A DNA stretch of 64,000 nucleotides, taken from assembly GCF_003385455.1 (NCBI RefSeq), contig NZ_QNUF01000009.1:62001-126000 (forward strand), given 5' to 3'. Each line of letters begins with the position of its first letter. Within the stretch, counting starts at the first letter, position 1. The DNA is from Chryseobacterium rhizosphaerae (lineage in GTDB: Bacteria > Bacteroidota > Bacteroidia > Flavobacteriales > Weeksellaceae). Position numbers and translations under genes: made by a program. Under the pieces are notes generated by a model that was not told where the DNA came from, did no database searches, and worked only from the letters and a program-made list of their open reading frames with translations. Positions 46,495-56,078 of this stretch are shown here, in pieces.

Positions 46495-47544
46495 ATGATT
46501 CTGAATCCAAAATTTCCACTTTATTTACCAGGAGTAGAGAACAGTAATAATGATAATGTCTCTATCATAGGAGCAAGTCTCCGTGAAGACATGACGATCT
46601 TAGGCTATTTTGTTTCCAGTAATGGAGGTCTTGAGATAAAAATCCAACAAACGTATTCCACCAAAGAGTATGCTTCTTTTAATGATATTTTAAAGAAGTT
46701 TATTCAGGATAATCAGCTGGAAAATGTAAAACGTCTGGGAGTGGCCGTTCCAGGTCCTGTACTTGACGGAAAAAGCAGCCCGGCAAGATTAGGCTGGAAT
46801 TTAGATATTGAAGAATATAAAAGAGATTTCGGGTTTGAAAAAGCAGATATGCTGAATGACCTGGAAGCTTCTGCTTACGGAATGGGTCTTCTTGAGGATG
46901 ATGACCTGGAAGCTATCTATACAAGCGGACATCTTGAAAAAGGAAATGTTGCCATCCTTGCCCCTGGAAACGGGTTGGGGGAAGCCGGATATTTCTTTGA
47001 CGGAAAATATCTAAGACCTTTCGCTACAGAAGGAGGACATTCTGAATTTTCACCAAGAACCAACGTAGAAGTTGAGTTTTATCAATTCCTAAATAATATC
47101 TACGGAATTGTAAGCTGGGAAAATGTATTATCTAAATCAGGATTGTTTAATATCTACAGATTCTTAAGAGATGTAAAAAGACACCCGGAACCGGAATGGT
47201 TGGGAGAACGTCTTTCAGGAGGTAATTTTGCAGAAGAACTTTATAAAGCTGCAGTAGAAGATAATGTATTGATCTGTAGAATTGCTTTAGATACTTTCAT
47301 TGAGTTTTTGGCAAGAGAAGCGAATAACCTTACATTAAAGGTGAAGGCGACGGGAGGATTACTGATCTCCGGAGATATTCCTCAGATGGTAAGAGAATAC
47401 ATCGATAAAGATAAATTCTATGAAAAATTCAAGATCAGTGATAAAATGGAAGGCATGTTGAAAAATATTCCAATCTACCTGGTCAAGCAAAATCATACAG
47501 CATTAAAAGGGGTAGCGCTTTATACCGCTTACTACCAACAATAA
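46495..47544 (+). CDS. glk: Glucokinase (PF02685-type)
   Basis: A 349-residue protein, started at ATG 46495 (MILNPKFPLYLPGVENSN). The family signatures NDLEASAYGMGLL (active-site Asp), LAPGNGLGEAGYFF and LRPFATEGGHSEFSP are present. It phosphorylates glucose with ATP in the cytosol. A -7 box TATATTTG lies at 46472-46479. Followed by a terminator. I see no sugar operon around it. Confidence 0.9.
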   Translation: MILNPKFPLYLPGVENSNNDNVSIIGASLREDMTILGYFVSSNGGLEIKIQQTYSTKEYASFNDILKKFIQDNQLENVKRLGVAVPGPVLDGKSSPARLGWNLDIEEYKRDFGFEKADMLNDLEASAYGMGLLEDDDLEAIYTSGHLEKGNVAILAPGNGLGEAGYFFDGKYLRPFATEGGHSEFSPRTNVEVEFYQFLNNIYGIVSWENVLSKSGLFNIYRFLRDVKRHPEPEWLGERLSGGNFAEELYKAAVEDNVLICRIALDTFIEFLAREANNLTLKVKATGGLLISGDIPQMVREYIDKDKFYEKFKISDKMEGMLKNIPIYLVKQNHTALKGVALYTAYYQQ

Positions 47545-47551
47545 ATAAAAG

Positions 47552-47577
47552 ACTCCGAAGAAATTCGGAGTTTTTTT
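47552..47577 (+). terminator. glk terminator
   Basis: ACTCCGAA pairs with TTCGGAGT around GAAA, then T-run. Confidence 0.88.
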
Positions 47578-47688
47578 ATGGGATGATATTATTCATAAAA
47601 ATAATTACTTTTCTTGATTTACATCAACGCTATCTATCAGAGAAGATGGCTACCTTTGTGTTATTAAATAAGTAAATAATTTTATTCA

Positions 47689-48255
47689 ATGAAAAAAATA
47701 TTTTTATTAGCCGTTTTAGCTGGTGGTTTAGCTTTCGGACAGTCAAAAAAAGTAGTAGCGTCTGATATTCACTGGTGGGGATATAAAGTAGCAAAATCTG
47801 AGGCTAGTTCTCACGACGGTACTGTAAAAGTAAAGTCAGGAGATATGGTAATGAAAGGAAATCAATTGGTAGGAGGAAGCTTCGTATTAGATATGACTTC
47901 CATCAATGCAACTGATCTTTCCGGAGAATACCAGCAAAAACTAAACGGACACCTTAAAAACGGTGACTTCTTTGAAGTTGAAAAATTCCCGACTGCTAGT
48001 TTCAAAATTACAGGTATTAAGAAAAATAACGATAAAATCTACAGTTCTTTGGTAACAGGAAATCTTACTGTAAAAGGAAAAACAAACCCGGTTACATTCC
48101 CTGCAAAGATCTCTTACAGCAAAGGAGTGGTAAGTTTAGTATCCAATAAATTCTCTTTCGACAGACAAAAATTTGATGTAGCTTACAAATCTACAATGCA
48201 GGATGTTTTTGTGAAAGATGATATCGATATGCAGGTTAAGGTTACTGCTCAATAA
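47689..48255 (+). CDS. YceI-like periplasmic lipid-binding protein 1
   Basis: A 188-residue protein with signal peptide (MKKIFLLAVLAGGLAFGQ) and the YceI lipocalin-like pattern (VASDIHWWGYKVAKSEASSH, GGSFVLDMTSINATDL, DFFEVEKFPTASFKITGI, GNLTVKGKTNPVTFPAK). YceI folds bind isoprenoid lipids. The first of two tandem paralogues, each with its own terminator. A -7 box TACCTTTG is at 47651-47658. Confidence 0.92.
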   Translation: MKKIFLLAVLAGGLAFGQSKKVVASDIHWWGYKVAKSEASSHDGTVKVKSGDMVMKGNQLVGGSFVLDMTSINATDLSGEYQQKLNGHLKNGDFFEVEKFPTASFKITGIKKNNDKIYSSLVTGNLTVKGKTNPVTFPAKISYSKGVVSLVSNKFSFDRQKFDVAYKSTMQDVFVKDDIDMQVKVTAQ

Positions 48256-48277
48256 ATTAATCAAAAAAAGATTGTTA

Positions 48278-48305
48278 AAAGTGTAGAAGTTCTACACTTT
48301 TTTTT
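48278..48305 (+). terminator. Terminator between the two YceI genes
   Basis: AAAGTGTAGAA pairs with TTCTACACTTT, followed by T-run. Confidence 0.85.
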
Positions 48306-48333
48306 ATTTTTGTTGAATTGTAAATAAAAAAGA

Positions 48334-48963
48334 ATGAAAAGATTACTATTGTTTGCTATGGTGTGTGTAGGCATGTCATTGGTTTCCGCTCAAAAGAAAT
48401 TTGATAAAGTTTCAAAAGTGACTTCATCAGAGATCAGATGGTGGGGATATAAGGTTGTAAAAACTGAAGCCTCTTCCCATTCAGGAACAGTGAAACTGAA
48501 AAGTGGAAAATTTAACTTTGACCATACTGTTTTGGTAGACGGAGAGTTTGTGATAGATATGAGAAGTATGATGGCCGGAGATGTTTCCGATGAGGACCAA
48601 ATCAAGCTTACAGACGACCTTAAAAGTTCAAACTTCTTTGAAGTTAAAAAATTCCCGGTAGCCAAATTTCATTTGACTAAAATTATTCCGCTAGCCAACA
48701 GTGAATACAATTCTACAGTATATGGTGATGTGACCATTAAAGGAGTAAGAAAAACCATCACTTTTCCTGCTAATGTATATGTTACCCAGTTTACCGTAGT
48801 TGTTGAGTCTGCTAAGTTCTCATTAAACAGAAGAGACTTTAAAGTATTCTACCAGTCTTCACTAAAAGACTATTTCATCAAGAACGAAATGGATATCCAG
48901 TTCAGAGTTTCTACAGAACAGTTGGATAACGAAAATAGAGTTCCGGTAAAGAAAAAGAAATAA
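48334..48963 (+). CDS. YceI-like periplasmic lipid-binding protein 2
   Basis: A 209-residue paralogue of the preceding protein with signal peptide (MKRLLLFAMVCVGMSLVSAQ) and the same WWGYKVVKTEASSHSG, DGEFVIDMRSM and NFFEVKKFPVAKFHLTKI blocks. A basic tail (VPVKKKK) is added. Tandem duplication is evident from order and similarity. Confidence 0.92.
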   Translation: MKRLLLFAMVCVGMSLVSAQKKFDKVSKVTSSEIRWWGYKVVKTEASSHSGTVKLKSGKFNFDHTVLVDGEFVIDMRSMMAGDVSDEDQIKLTDDLKSSNFFEVKKFPVAKFHLTKIIPLANSEYNSTVYGDVTIKGVRKTITFPANVYVTQFTVVVESAKFSLNRRDFKVFYQSSLKDYFIKNEMDIQFRVSTEQLDNENRVPVKKKK

Positions 48964-48985
48964 GATTAAATATAATATTGATAAA

Positions 48986-49019
48986 AAGAGCAGTTCAGGT
49001 AATGAATTGCTCTTTTTTT
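48986..49019 (+). terminator. Terminator after the second YceI gene
   Basis: AGAGCAGTTCA pairs with TGAATTGCTCT around GGTA, then T-run. Confidence 0.85.
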
Positions 49020-49135
49020 ATGGAATGTAGGGTATACAATTAGTGTTGAAAACATTCCGTCAAATCTGCTGATCGGATAAGTGTTAGAGAAGGGAATATT
49101 TTGCTCTTTAATCTTGATATTCATAAAAATATTAG

Positions 49136-49303
49136 ATCCCGAAAAGCTGTGGTGTACTTCTTATGCAATGAGCTCATCACTAAAAACTGAAGTCTTATTT
49201 TAAAATTTTTTTGAAATTGTGACACAATATTTGTCACTCCGTAGGAATCTAAGCACAATTTTATTTTTCCGGGCTTGGATTCCTACGGAATGACAGACTA
49301 TAT
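49136..49303. repeat. Repeat family 1 fragment
   Basis: Holds TGTACTTCTTATGC and the inverted pair GTCACTCCGTAGGAATC / GATTCCTACGGAATGAC around a 30-base loop; the CCTCC/GGAGG block is missing. The rest of 49020-49492 holds no gene. Confidence 0.8.
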
Positions 49304-49492
49304 AGATCGTTTTAACTTCCTTCTTCAATTGTAATACTTGTGAAATAGGAGATTGAAAAAATTATGTTCCTTTTTCTCTTATAACAATTTGAATGTTTAA
49401 AGCTTTTGTAGTTTAAATTCAACAGCAATATCTTTAGCTTTTTTCCCTTCAAACGCTAATTTCCTTTCCTGTTTTTTTTATAAATTAGTCTT

Positions 49493-50158
49493 ATGAAAAT
49501 TTATATTGTAAGCGGTCTTGGAGCAGACTTTAAGGTACTTGAAAAATTGGAGTTTCCCAAAAACTGTGAACTGGTTTTTATAGATTGGCTTATTCCCGAA
49601 AGTAATGAACCTTTTCAGGACTATGTAAAAAGGATGGCAGAGAAAGTGGATGATTCAGAACCATTCTGTTTGTTGGGCTATTCTTTTGGAGGAATTATTG
49701 TGCAGGAGATTAACCAGTTGAAGCCTGCCGAGAAAGTAGTTATCCTGGGAAGTATAAAATCAGATAAAGAAAAATCCAAATTTATAAAGACGGGTGAGGT
49801 GACCAGGATTCCAAGAATCCTTCCGGTGGGACTGTTCAATAACAGAGCGGCTCAGGTATATTCTGTCATAAGAAAGCTGTTTGATCCCAGAAATCCTAAA
49901 ATTCTGGAGTATTTCAAAGTGCGGGATCCTTATTATTTAAAATGGTCTGTAGAAAAAGTTTCCGAATGGAAGTTTGAAGAAAATCCTAATGTTATTCAGA
50001 TATTGGGAGATAAAGATATTGTTTTCCCAATACGGTATTCAAAGCCGGATTATGTAATCAAAGGCGGTTCACATCTTTTTCCGGTCACTAAGCATAAAGA
50101 AGTTTCGAAAATACTGACTAAGGTGTTTTCTGAAAAAATGATCAATGTTATTTCGTAA
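49493..50158 (+). CDS. Alpha/beta hydrolase
   Basis: A 221-residue protein with the nucleophile elbow GYSFGG near residue 60 (FCLLGYSFGGIIVQEINQL), acid candidate in LGDKDIVFPI near 180 and His in KGGSHLFPV. An ordinary small esterase-type hydrolase with unknown substrate. Cytoplasmic. Followed by Amt 86 bases on. Confidence 0.85.
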   Translation: MKIYIVSGLGADFKVLEKLEFPKNCELVFIDWLIPESNEPFQDYVKRMAEKVDDSEPFCLLGYSFGGIIVQEINQLKPAEKVVILGSIKSDKEKSKFIKTGEVTRIPRILPVGLFNNRAAQVYSVIRKLFDPRNPKILEYFKVRDPYYLKWSVEKVSEWKFEENPNVIQILGDKDIVFPIRYSKPDYVIKGGSHLFPVTKHKEVSKILTKVFSEKMINVIS

Positions 50159-50215
50159 ATAGTTTTTTTATAGGGGTGTTTTGATTTAAAATGTGTTCTT
50201 TATGGAATTTATATT

Positions 50216-50223
50216 TAAATTTG
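50216..50223 (+). promoter_or_regulatory. -7 box for amt (TAAATTTG)
   Basis: TAAATTTG, 21 bases before the preferred ATG at 50245. It lies within the longer frame from 50191, which argues against that start. Confidence 0.55.
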
Positions 50224-50244
50224 ATAGGGTTAAATATAAATTTT

Positions 50245-51588
50245 ATGAAAGTAGGATTAAAATGGATCATTTCATTTTTGGTGATTAGTCTTGTTGCATT
50301 CGGAGGATTGTTTTGGAATCCGGGTGCAGAGATTTCTGATACCGGAGCATTTCTGAGTGAAGATAAAATTGTAGGGGCAGATGTTGCCTGGATTCTTGCT
50401 GCTGCCGGACTGGTCTTGCTGATGACTCCCGGACTTTCTTTCTTTTACGGAGGAATGGTAGGAAAGAAAAATGTGATTTCCACCATGCTGCAGAGTTTTA
50501 TTGCTTTAGGCGTTATTTCTATTTTATGGGTGGTGGTAGGATTTTCTTTGTCTTTTGGCGAGTCTTTGGGATTCAGTATTAATGGAAATCATTACGGGAT
50601 TATAGGAAACCCTTTAAGCTATATGTTTTTTAACGGAGTGGGAGGATTACCACACAAAATGATGGCTTCTACCATTCCTTTTGTGCTTTTTGCATTGTTT
50701 CAGATGAAGTTCGCTGTTATTACTCCCGCTATCATTACAGGGTCTTTTGCTGAGAGGGTTCGTTTTATTTCTTACCTTTTATTTATAGTTCTTTTCTGTA
50801 TTTTTATTTATACACCGCTCTGCCACATGGTATGGCATCCTGATGGGCTTCTGAATAAGTATTTTGGAGTGAAAGACTTTGCCGGAGGTACGGTAGTGCA
50901 TATGAGTGCCGGATTTGCAGCGCTTGCCGGAGCTTTAGTATTAGGGCGGAGAAAAAATCCGCATCATGAACCTTCAAATATTCCCTATGTTCTTTTGGGA
51001 ACGGGAATGCTGTGGTTTGGCTGGTTTGGGTTTAATGCAGGATCGGCATTGAGTGCTTCCGCCTCTGCAGCTACTGCCTTTGGAACAACGACCATTGCTT
51101 CCGCTTCTGCCATGATGACCTGGATATTTTTTGATAGAATCAATGGACGGAGTATTTCTGCATTGGGAGCTTGCATTGGAGCAGTAGTAGGATTGGTGGC
51201 GATCACTCCCGGATGTGGTTTTGTCAGTATTCAGGAGAGTCTTTTTATAGGATTTATTTCAGCAATCGTTTCTAACGTGATGGTCAACTGGAAAGCTTTG
51301 AAGAAAGTAGATGATACCTTGGATGTTTTCGCCTGTCATGGGGTAGGAGGAATTATGGGGATGATCCTGACAGCTATTTTTGCTCACGGGGAAAACGCCA
51401 GTCTTCTTCATGGTGGAGTAGAAGTATTTCTTCATCATATGGCAGCTTTGGTTCTGGTTTCTGCTTTTACATTTTTCGGATCACTGCTTTTATATAAAAT
51501 TACAGATGCCATGATTACATTAAGGGTTTCCGAAGAGTCTGAAAATATGGGGCTTGATCTTTCCCAGCACGATGAGAGTCTCAATTAG
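50245..51588 (+). CDS. amt: Ammonium transporter
   Basis: A 447-residue, 11-helix protein started at ATG 50245 (MKVGLKWIISFLVISLVAFG) on promoter evidence. Family signatures LMTPGLSFFYGGMVGKKNVI, ITPAIITGSFAERVRF, GGTVVHMSAGFAALAGALVL, GWFGFNAGSALSA and CHGVGGIMGMI with the pore His residues are present. It moves ammonium across the inner membrane. No adjacent glnK is seen, which is unusual. Confidence 0.93.
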   Translation: MKVGLKWIISFLVISLVAFGGLFWNPGAEISDTGAFLSEDKIVGADVAWILAAAGLVLLMTPGLSFFYGGMVGKKNVISTMLQSFIALGVISILWVVVGFSLSFGESLGFSINGNHYGIIGNPLSYMFFNGVGGLPHKMMASTIPFVLFALFQMKFAVITPAIITGSFAERVRFISYLLFIVLFCIFIYTPLCHMVWHPDGLLNKYFGVKDFAGGTVVHMSAGFAALAGALVLGRRKNPHHEPSNIPYVLLGTGMLWFGWFGFNAGSALSASASAATAFGTTTIASASAMMTWIFFDRINGRSISALGACIGAVVGLVAITPGCGFVSIQESLFIGFISAIVSNVMVNWKALKKVDDTLDVFACHGVGGIMGMILTAIFAHGENASLLHGGVEVFLHHMAALVLVSAFTFFGSLLLYKITDAMITLRVSEESENMGLDLSQHDESLN

Positions 51589-51670
51589 TAACAGAAAAAA
51601 ACAGGGTATAACACGGTTGCTTCCGGAATACCCTGATTTAAATAGAATTTCAAAATACTGTTTTGAGATT

Positions 51671-52294
51671 TTATGCAATGGAGGTAATAGCCTTAAAGAT
51701 CCTTTTTTTTGACTCCTCGAATATTTCACCACCAAATTCTTCATTATCTAATGAGATAACGGTGATATCTTTTATTCCCATTATTCCTAAAATATGTTTT
51801 AAATAGGTGGTCTGGAAATTCATATGGCCATTCTTCTCATTTTCTCCATACCCTGTATCTCCTCTGCTTGAGAGTATAAATACTTTCTTATTTTCCAGAA
51901 GACCTACATAGTCACCGTCTGGAAAACCTGACCTGAATTTCCAGGTCTCATTGATTCGCATGACCTGATCTATATAGGCTTTTAAGCCGGAGGGAATAGA
52001 CCAGTTGTACATGGGAGTGCCAATCACATAGATGTCATTTTCTTTAAGCTCTTTTACAAGCTCATCGCTCAGTTGCAGTTCTTTTTGGCTTTCCTCCGTC
52101 CTGTCTGAGGGCTTTTTAAATGCTCCTGCAATCCAGGATTCATTAATATTGGGGATGTGCCCAATTCCGGTTTCTCTGTACGTAAATACATCATTGGGGT
52201 GTTTGGTTTTCCAGTTTTCAACAAACAGGTCGGTTAGCCTTCGGCTGTAAGATCTTTTGCCTCTTACACTGGCATTAATAATCAATACTTTCAT
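51671..52294 (-). CDS. azoR: FMN-dependent NADH-azoreductase / flavodoxin-fold quinone reductase
   Basis: A 207-residue protein with the Flavodoxin_2 fold: MKVLIINASVRGKRSYSRRL (FMN phosphate loop), VIGTPMYNWSIPSGLKAYID and FILSSRGDTGYGE. It reduces quinones or azo dyes with NAD(P)H. It is transcribed downstream of a Crp/Fnr-type regulator (59-base gap), which may control it under redox stress. Confidence 0.88.
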   Translation of the reverse strand: MKVLIINASVRGKRSYSRRLTDLFVENWKTKHPNDVFTYRETGIGHIPNINESWIAGAFKKPSDRTEESQKELQLSDELVKELKENDIYVIGTPMYNWSIPSGLKAYIDQVMRINETWKFRSGFPDGDYVGLLENKKVFILSSRGDTGYGENEKNGHMNFQTTYLKHILGIMGIKDITVISLDNEEFGGEIFEESKKRIFKAITSIA

Positions 52295-52353
52295 AATGGT
52301 AAATTTTATACCTCAAAATTCTCGATTATTAAGTCCGGAAAAATTGATCTAGT

Positions 52354-52932
52354 TCAAGAGGATTTATTTTTTTTTCGAATTCTGCTGATAAACTCTGCAG
52401 AGACACCTAAATAAGAAGCTATTAAATACTGTGGAACTTTGGCAGCTATATCAGGATAGGACTCCAGGAAATAAAGATATTTCTGTTCAGCCTTATACAT
52501 ATTATTAAATACAATTCTTTTCTCCAGGGTTCCAAGATATCCTTCTAAAATAATTCTAAAATATCTTTCCAGTGAAGGTATTTGCTCTAACAGTTTTTGA
52601 AAAGAGCCATGGCTGATCTGCAACAGCTTTGTTTTCTCTATCGCCTGTATATTATAAATAGAGGCTTTTTGCCTGGAAAAGCTATAGATATCGGTTGCCC
52701 ACCAATCGTCAATCGCTAAAAAAAGGATTTCTTCGTTGCCATTTTCAGGATTGATGCAGAAGGCTTTTAAAGTACCGGATACAACATAATTGTCATAGCG
52801 GCAGATATCGCCATTTCTTAAAAGAAATTCACCTTTTTCCAATGTCCTTTCTGTCCAGATGTTTTTGAAAACCGAAATTTCCTCCGGACTTAATCTGACA
52901 TGCTGCGAAATATTTTTAATTAATGCTTCCAT
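52354..52932 (-). CDS. Crp/Fnr family transcriptional regulator
   Basis: A 192-residue protein: cNMP-binding-like domain (LEKGEFLLRNGDICRYDNYV, NEEILFLAIDDWWATDIYSF) and a C-terminal HTH (QYLIASYLGVSAEFISRIRK). No cysteine cluster for an FNR iron-sulfur site. Probably controls the azoreductase gene next to it. Confidence 0.88.
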   Translation of the reverse strand: MEALIKNISQHVRLSPEEISVFKNIWTERTLEKGEFLLRNGDICRYDNYVVSGTLKAFCINPENGNEEILFLAIDDWWATDIYSFSRQKASIYNIQAIEKTKLLQISHGSFQKLLEQIPSLERYFRIILEGYLGTLEKRIVFNNMYKAEQKYLYFLESYPDIAAKVPQYLIASYLGVSAEFISRIRKKNKSS

Positions 52933-53091
52933 TTAGAATGATGAAGATAAAGAATGTGAATTTAATAGGATGGCATACGAAATTATTGTTCACTGCTAAT
53001 TTAAAAAATATAATTGTGAAATCTTATTTCTAATGGGTATGAATAGTTATTAATACCCGATTCTGCTATGCTGTTTATTAGATTTATCACG

Positions 53092-53099
53092 TATCTTTG
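53092..53099 (+). promoter_or_regulatory. -7 box for sdaA (TATCTTTG)
   Basis: TATCTTTG fits TAnnTTTG, 24 bases before the ATG. Confidence 0.6.
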
Positions 53100-53123
53100 T
53101 AAAAGCAAAATGAAGAGCCATTT

Positions 53124-54542
53124 ATGGAATCAATATCGGTTTTTGAGATTATCAAAGTAGGAATAGGCCCATCCAGTTCACATACAATGGGACCTTGGAA
53201 TGCAGCGGCTGCATTTATCAGAATTATAAAAAGGGAAAGATCAATCGCAGAGGTAAAAGAAGTTTTTCTTGAATTCTTTGGCTCTTTAGCCAAAACTGGA
53301 ATTGGGCACGGAACGGATATCGCGGGCATGCTTGGTTTGAGCGGTGAAGATTTTAAGACCATCAATACTTCAAAAATTGATGAAAAGATAGAAAAGATCA
53401 AGAAAGACCAGATTATTAATCTTGGGGGCGAGAAAGAAATTCCATTTGTTTACGGGTATCATTTGGTTTTAAATATGCAGAAATCACTTGATTTTCACCC
53501 GAATGGAATGATCTTTAAAGCTGTTTTTGAAGATGGTACAGAGCTTGTTCAGGATTTTTATTCTGTAGGTGGAGGTTTTATTGCAAGCCAGGAAAAAAAC
53601 TCAATAGAAAAACAATGCGTACGTACATTGTATCCTTGTCATAAAGCTGCAGATATTGCAAAATATTGCCAGAAGCTAGGATTTAACAAAATTTCAGATT
53701 TAATTCTAATTAATGAAGAAAGCTGGAGATCACAGGACGAAACAAGAAAGGAAGCTTTATATATCTGGAGTCAGATTAAAGAATGCATCTACAAAGGAGT
53801 GAATAAAGAAGGGATTCTTCCCGGTGGATTGAACGTTTCCCGAAGAGCAGCGGGAATTAACAGAAAACTGTTGGGAGAAGAGATTTATAAAAATAAAGAT
53901 GAATGGTTTCAGCAGGTTGTTGATGCCGAAGAAAATTTCACCAATATCAATAAATGGATTGCCTGTTTTGCACTGGCAGTAAATGAAGAAAATGCCAGCT
54001 TCGGAAGAATCATCACAGCTCCTACCAACGGAGCGAGTGGAGTGATTCCCGCAGTGTTAATGTATGCACAGGCATTTACGCCATTTACAAGCGAGGATGA
54101 TATTGTAAGATTCCTGCTTGTAGCCGGAGAAATTGGAACATTATTTAAGAAAAATGCAACCATTTCTGCAGCAATGGGAGGATGTCAGGCCGAAATCGGA
54201 GTGTCATCAGCGATGGCCGCTGCGGGACTTACGGAAATCCTTGGAGGAAGTGTAGGGCAGGTATTAATGGCTGCTGAAATAGCTATGGAACACCATCTTG
54301 GATTAACCTGTGATCCTATTAAAGGACTTGTACAGATTCCATGTATTGAAAGAAATACAATGGGGGCTATGAAAGCTATTACTGCGGCAAATATTGCTCT
54401 GGAAAGTGACCCTACGAAGGCAAAAGTAACCCTGGATGAGGTTATCCAGACGATGTGGGAAACAGCTCAGTCTATGAGTGACCGTTTTAAGGAAACCTCA
54501 GAAGGTGGGTTGGCAATTGCAGTGAATGTTCCTGAATGCTAA
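53124..54542 (+). CDS. sdaA: L-serine ammonia-lyase (single-chain, Fe-S)
   Basis: A 472-residue protein: beta domain (KVGIGPSSSHTMGPWNAAAA) followed by alpha domain with GRIITAPTNGASGVIPAVLM, GGCQAEIGVSSAMAAAGL and LTCDPIKGLVQIPCIERN; the cysteines bind a 4Fe-4S cluster. It converts L-serine to pyruvate and ammonia. Length is usual for one-chain SdaA. Terminator follows. Confidence 0.95.
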   Translation: MESISVFEIIKVGIGPSSSHTMGPWNAAAAFIRIIKRERSIAEVKEVFLEFFGSLAKTGIGHGTDIAGMLGLSGEDFKTINTSKIDEKIEKIKKDQIINLGGEKEIPFVYGYHLVLNMQKSLDFHPNGMIFKAVFEDGTELVQDFYSVGGGFIASQEKNSIEKQCVRTLYPCHKAADIAKYCQKLGFNKISDLILINEESWRSQDETRKEALYIWSQIKECIYKGVNKEGILPGGLNVSRRAAGINRKLLGEEIYKNKDEWFQQVVDAEENFTNINKWIACFALAVNEENASFGRIITAPTNGASGVIPAVLMYAQAFTPFTSEDDIVRFLLVAGEIGTLFKKNATISAAMGGCQAEIGVSSAMAAAGLTEILGGSVGQVLMAAEIAMEHHLGLTCDPIKGLVQIPCIERNTMGAMKAITAANIALESDPTKAKVTLDEVIQTMWETAQSMSDRFKETSEGGLAIAVNVPEC

Positions 54543-54575
54543 TATGCTAATACAGAATACAATTAAAAATACGAA

Positions 54576-54609
54576 AAATCCTTAGACATAACATCTAAGG
54601 ATTTTTTTT
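54576..54609 (+). terminator. sdaA terminator
   Basis: AAATCCTTAGA pairs with TCTAAGGATTT, then T-run. Confidence 0.88.
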
Positions 54610-54744
54610 ATGTAGTAGGGGCTCTTAATGGATAAACACTATTTTTTACTGAAGACGTATGTTTTTCCATCCTGTGTAAGCTGAAGCTGTCTGTTTTTAA
54701 TTGGAAATTCCTAATTGTTTGTAGGAAGGTTAAAAACGATCCAT

Positions 54745-55110
54745 GTAGTTTGTCATTCCGAAAGAATCCCCCTCAATTTTTATGAGGCCGTTGAGGTGCC
54801 TATGGAAGATATTAAGATCAATACTTATTTTTTTTAGTTATAATCTTTGCGTATAAGAAGTACTTAAGTCTTTGAAAATCTATGATTTTATGGATGTCCC
54901 GATGAATGTTACAATGGAAAACATGATATTCCCCTCCTCCGGAGGGGTGGCGGAAATTCAAAGAATTTTTGACGGGGTGGTCAAAACCAGACGTATAAGA
55001 TTGCTTTAAAGAGTTATTCAACATCCTGTTTGTCATTCTGTAGGAGTCTAAGCCGTTGTTATGGTGTTAGTTGGGATTCCTACGGAATGACAAAGATTGT
55101 GTTATACTTT
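54745..55110. repeat. Repeat family 1, diverged copy
   Basis: GTCATTCCGAAAGAATCC (half pair), AAGAAGTACTTAAGTC, CCCCTCCTCCGGAGGGG at about 54932, GGTGGCGGAAATTC, TTTGACGGGGTGG, and a full pair GTCATTCTGTAGGAGTC / GATTCCTACGGAATGAC near 55035-55090. It is in the orientation of the 16.9 kb copies. No gene in 54610-55166. Confidence 0.85.
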
Positions 55111-55166
55111 CAGGAAGTTTTTAAAATAAACACTAAGTTTTAGAAAAAATCCAGACTAGGAATTTA

Positions 55167-56009
55167 TTATCTTAATATACCTCTGATTCTGTTGGCATTG
55201 GTAATCAGCTCTTCAAGGTATTCGTAATTTTCTTTTTCCAATGCAGATTTAAATTTTCTGAGCTGGGTAATATGTTCGTTCAATACATCCAGTACGTTTT
55301 CTTTGTTCTGTTTAAAGATGGGAACCCACATTTCAGGATGCGATTTAGCCAGACGTACGGTACTGGAGAAACCCGAACTGGCCAGTTGAAAGATCGTTTC
55401 TTCTTCGCGCTCTTTTTCCAATACGGTATTGGCAAGAGCGTAGGAGGTAATATGGGAGATATGGGAAATATAGGCAGTATGGATATCATGATCTTCCGCA
55501 TCCATATAAATCATATGCATATCAAGTGCATTGACTATTTTTTCAACCAGGTTTAAAGCATCTTCAGCAGATTCTTCTTTATTGCAGATAACCCCTGCTT
55601 TTCCGGCAAAACTTTCGGCAATAGCAGATTTCGGACCGTTATTTTCGGTACCCCACATCGGGTGAAAGGCCACAAATCTTGAGCGTTTTGGATGATCTTT
55701 TACGGCATGGACAATTCCTGCTTTTGTAGAACCTGCATCCATCACAGTCTGATGATCCGAGATAAGATCCAGAACACCCGGCAATAATTTTCTGGCAGCA
55801 TCCACAGGAATAGCAAGGATGATCAACTCAGCATTTTTAACTCCCTGCTCCAGATCAACACCTGCATCAATGATTTTTAGCTCTAATGCCTCATCAATAT
55901 GCTGTTTATTGTTATCAATTCCGTAGATAAAACTGGCGATGCCTTTTTCCTTTAATTTTAATGCCATCGATCCGCCGATTAATCCAGCTCCTATAATACT
56001 TATTTTCAT
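55167..56009 (-). CDS. tyrA: Prephenate dehydrogenase
   Basis: A 280-residue protein: NAD-binding MKISIIGAGLIGGSMALKLK at the N-terminus, VMDAGSTKAGIVHAV, FVAFHPMWGTENNGPKSA (substrate His) and HDIHTAYISHISHITSYAL. It converts prephenate to 4-hydroxyphenylpyruvate for tyrosine. It stands alone. A terminator-type hairpin and a Tyr/Phe-rich leader peptide precede it (see 56029-56057 and 56079-56135), suggesting attenuation. Confidence 0.93.
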   Translation of the reverse strand: MKISIIGAGLIGGSMALKLKEKGIASFIYGIDNNKQHIDEALELKIIDAGVDLEQGVKNAELIILAIPVDAARKLLPGVLDLISDHQTVMDAGSTKAGIVHAVKDHPKRSRFVAFHPMWGTENNGPKSAIAESFAGKAGVICNKEESAEDALNLVEKIVNALDMHMIYMDAEDHDIHTAYISHISHITSYALANTVLEKEREEETIFQLASSGFSSTVRLAKSHPEMWVPIFKQNKENVLDVLNEHITQLRKFKSALEKENYEYLEELITNANRIRGILR

Positions 56010-56028
56010 CTTTTAAATTGGTTTAAAA

Positions 56029-56057
56029 TAAAAAAACCTCGTCTAGGACGAGGTTTT
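56029..56057 (-). promoter_or_regulatory. Attenuator hairpin in the tyrA leader
   Basis: AACCTCGTC (56035-56043) pairs with GACGAGGTT (56047-56055), with T-run on the minus strand, only 20 bases before the tyrA ATG. No gene upstream needs a terminator here, so it must act on tyrA transcription. Confidence 0.75.
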
Positions 56058-56078
56058 AAATTATGTTCATAAGAATCC

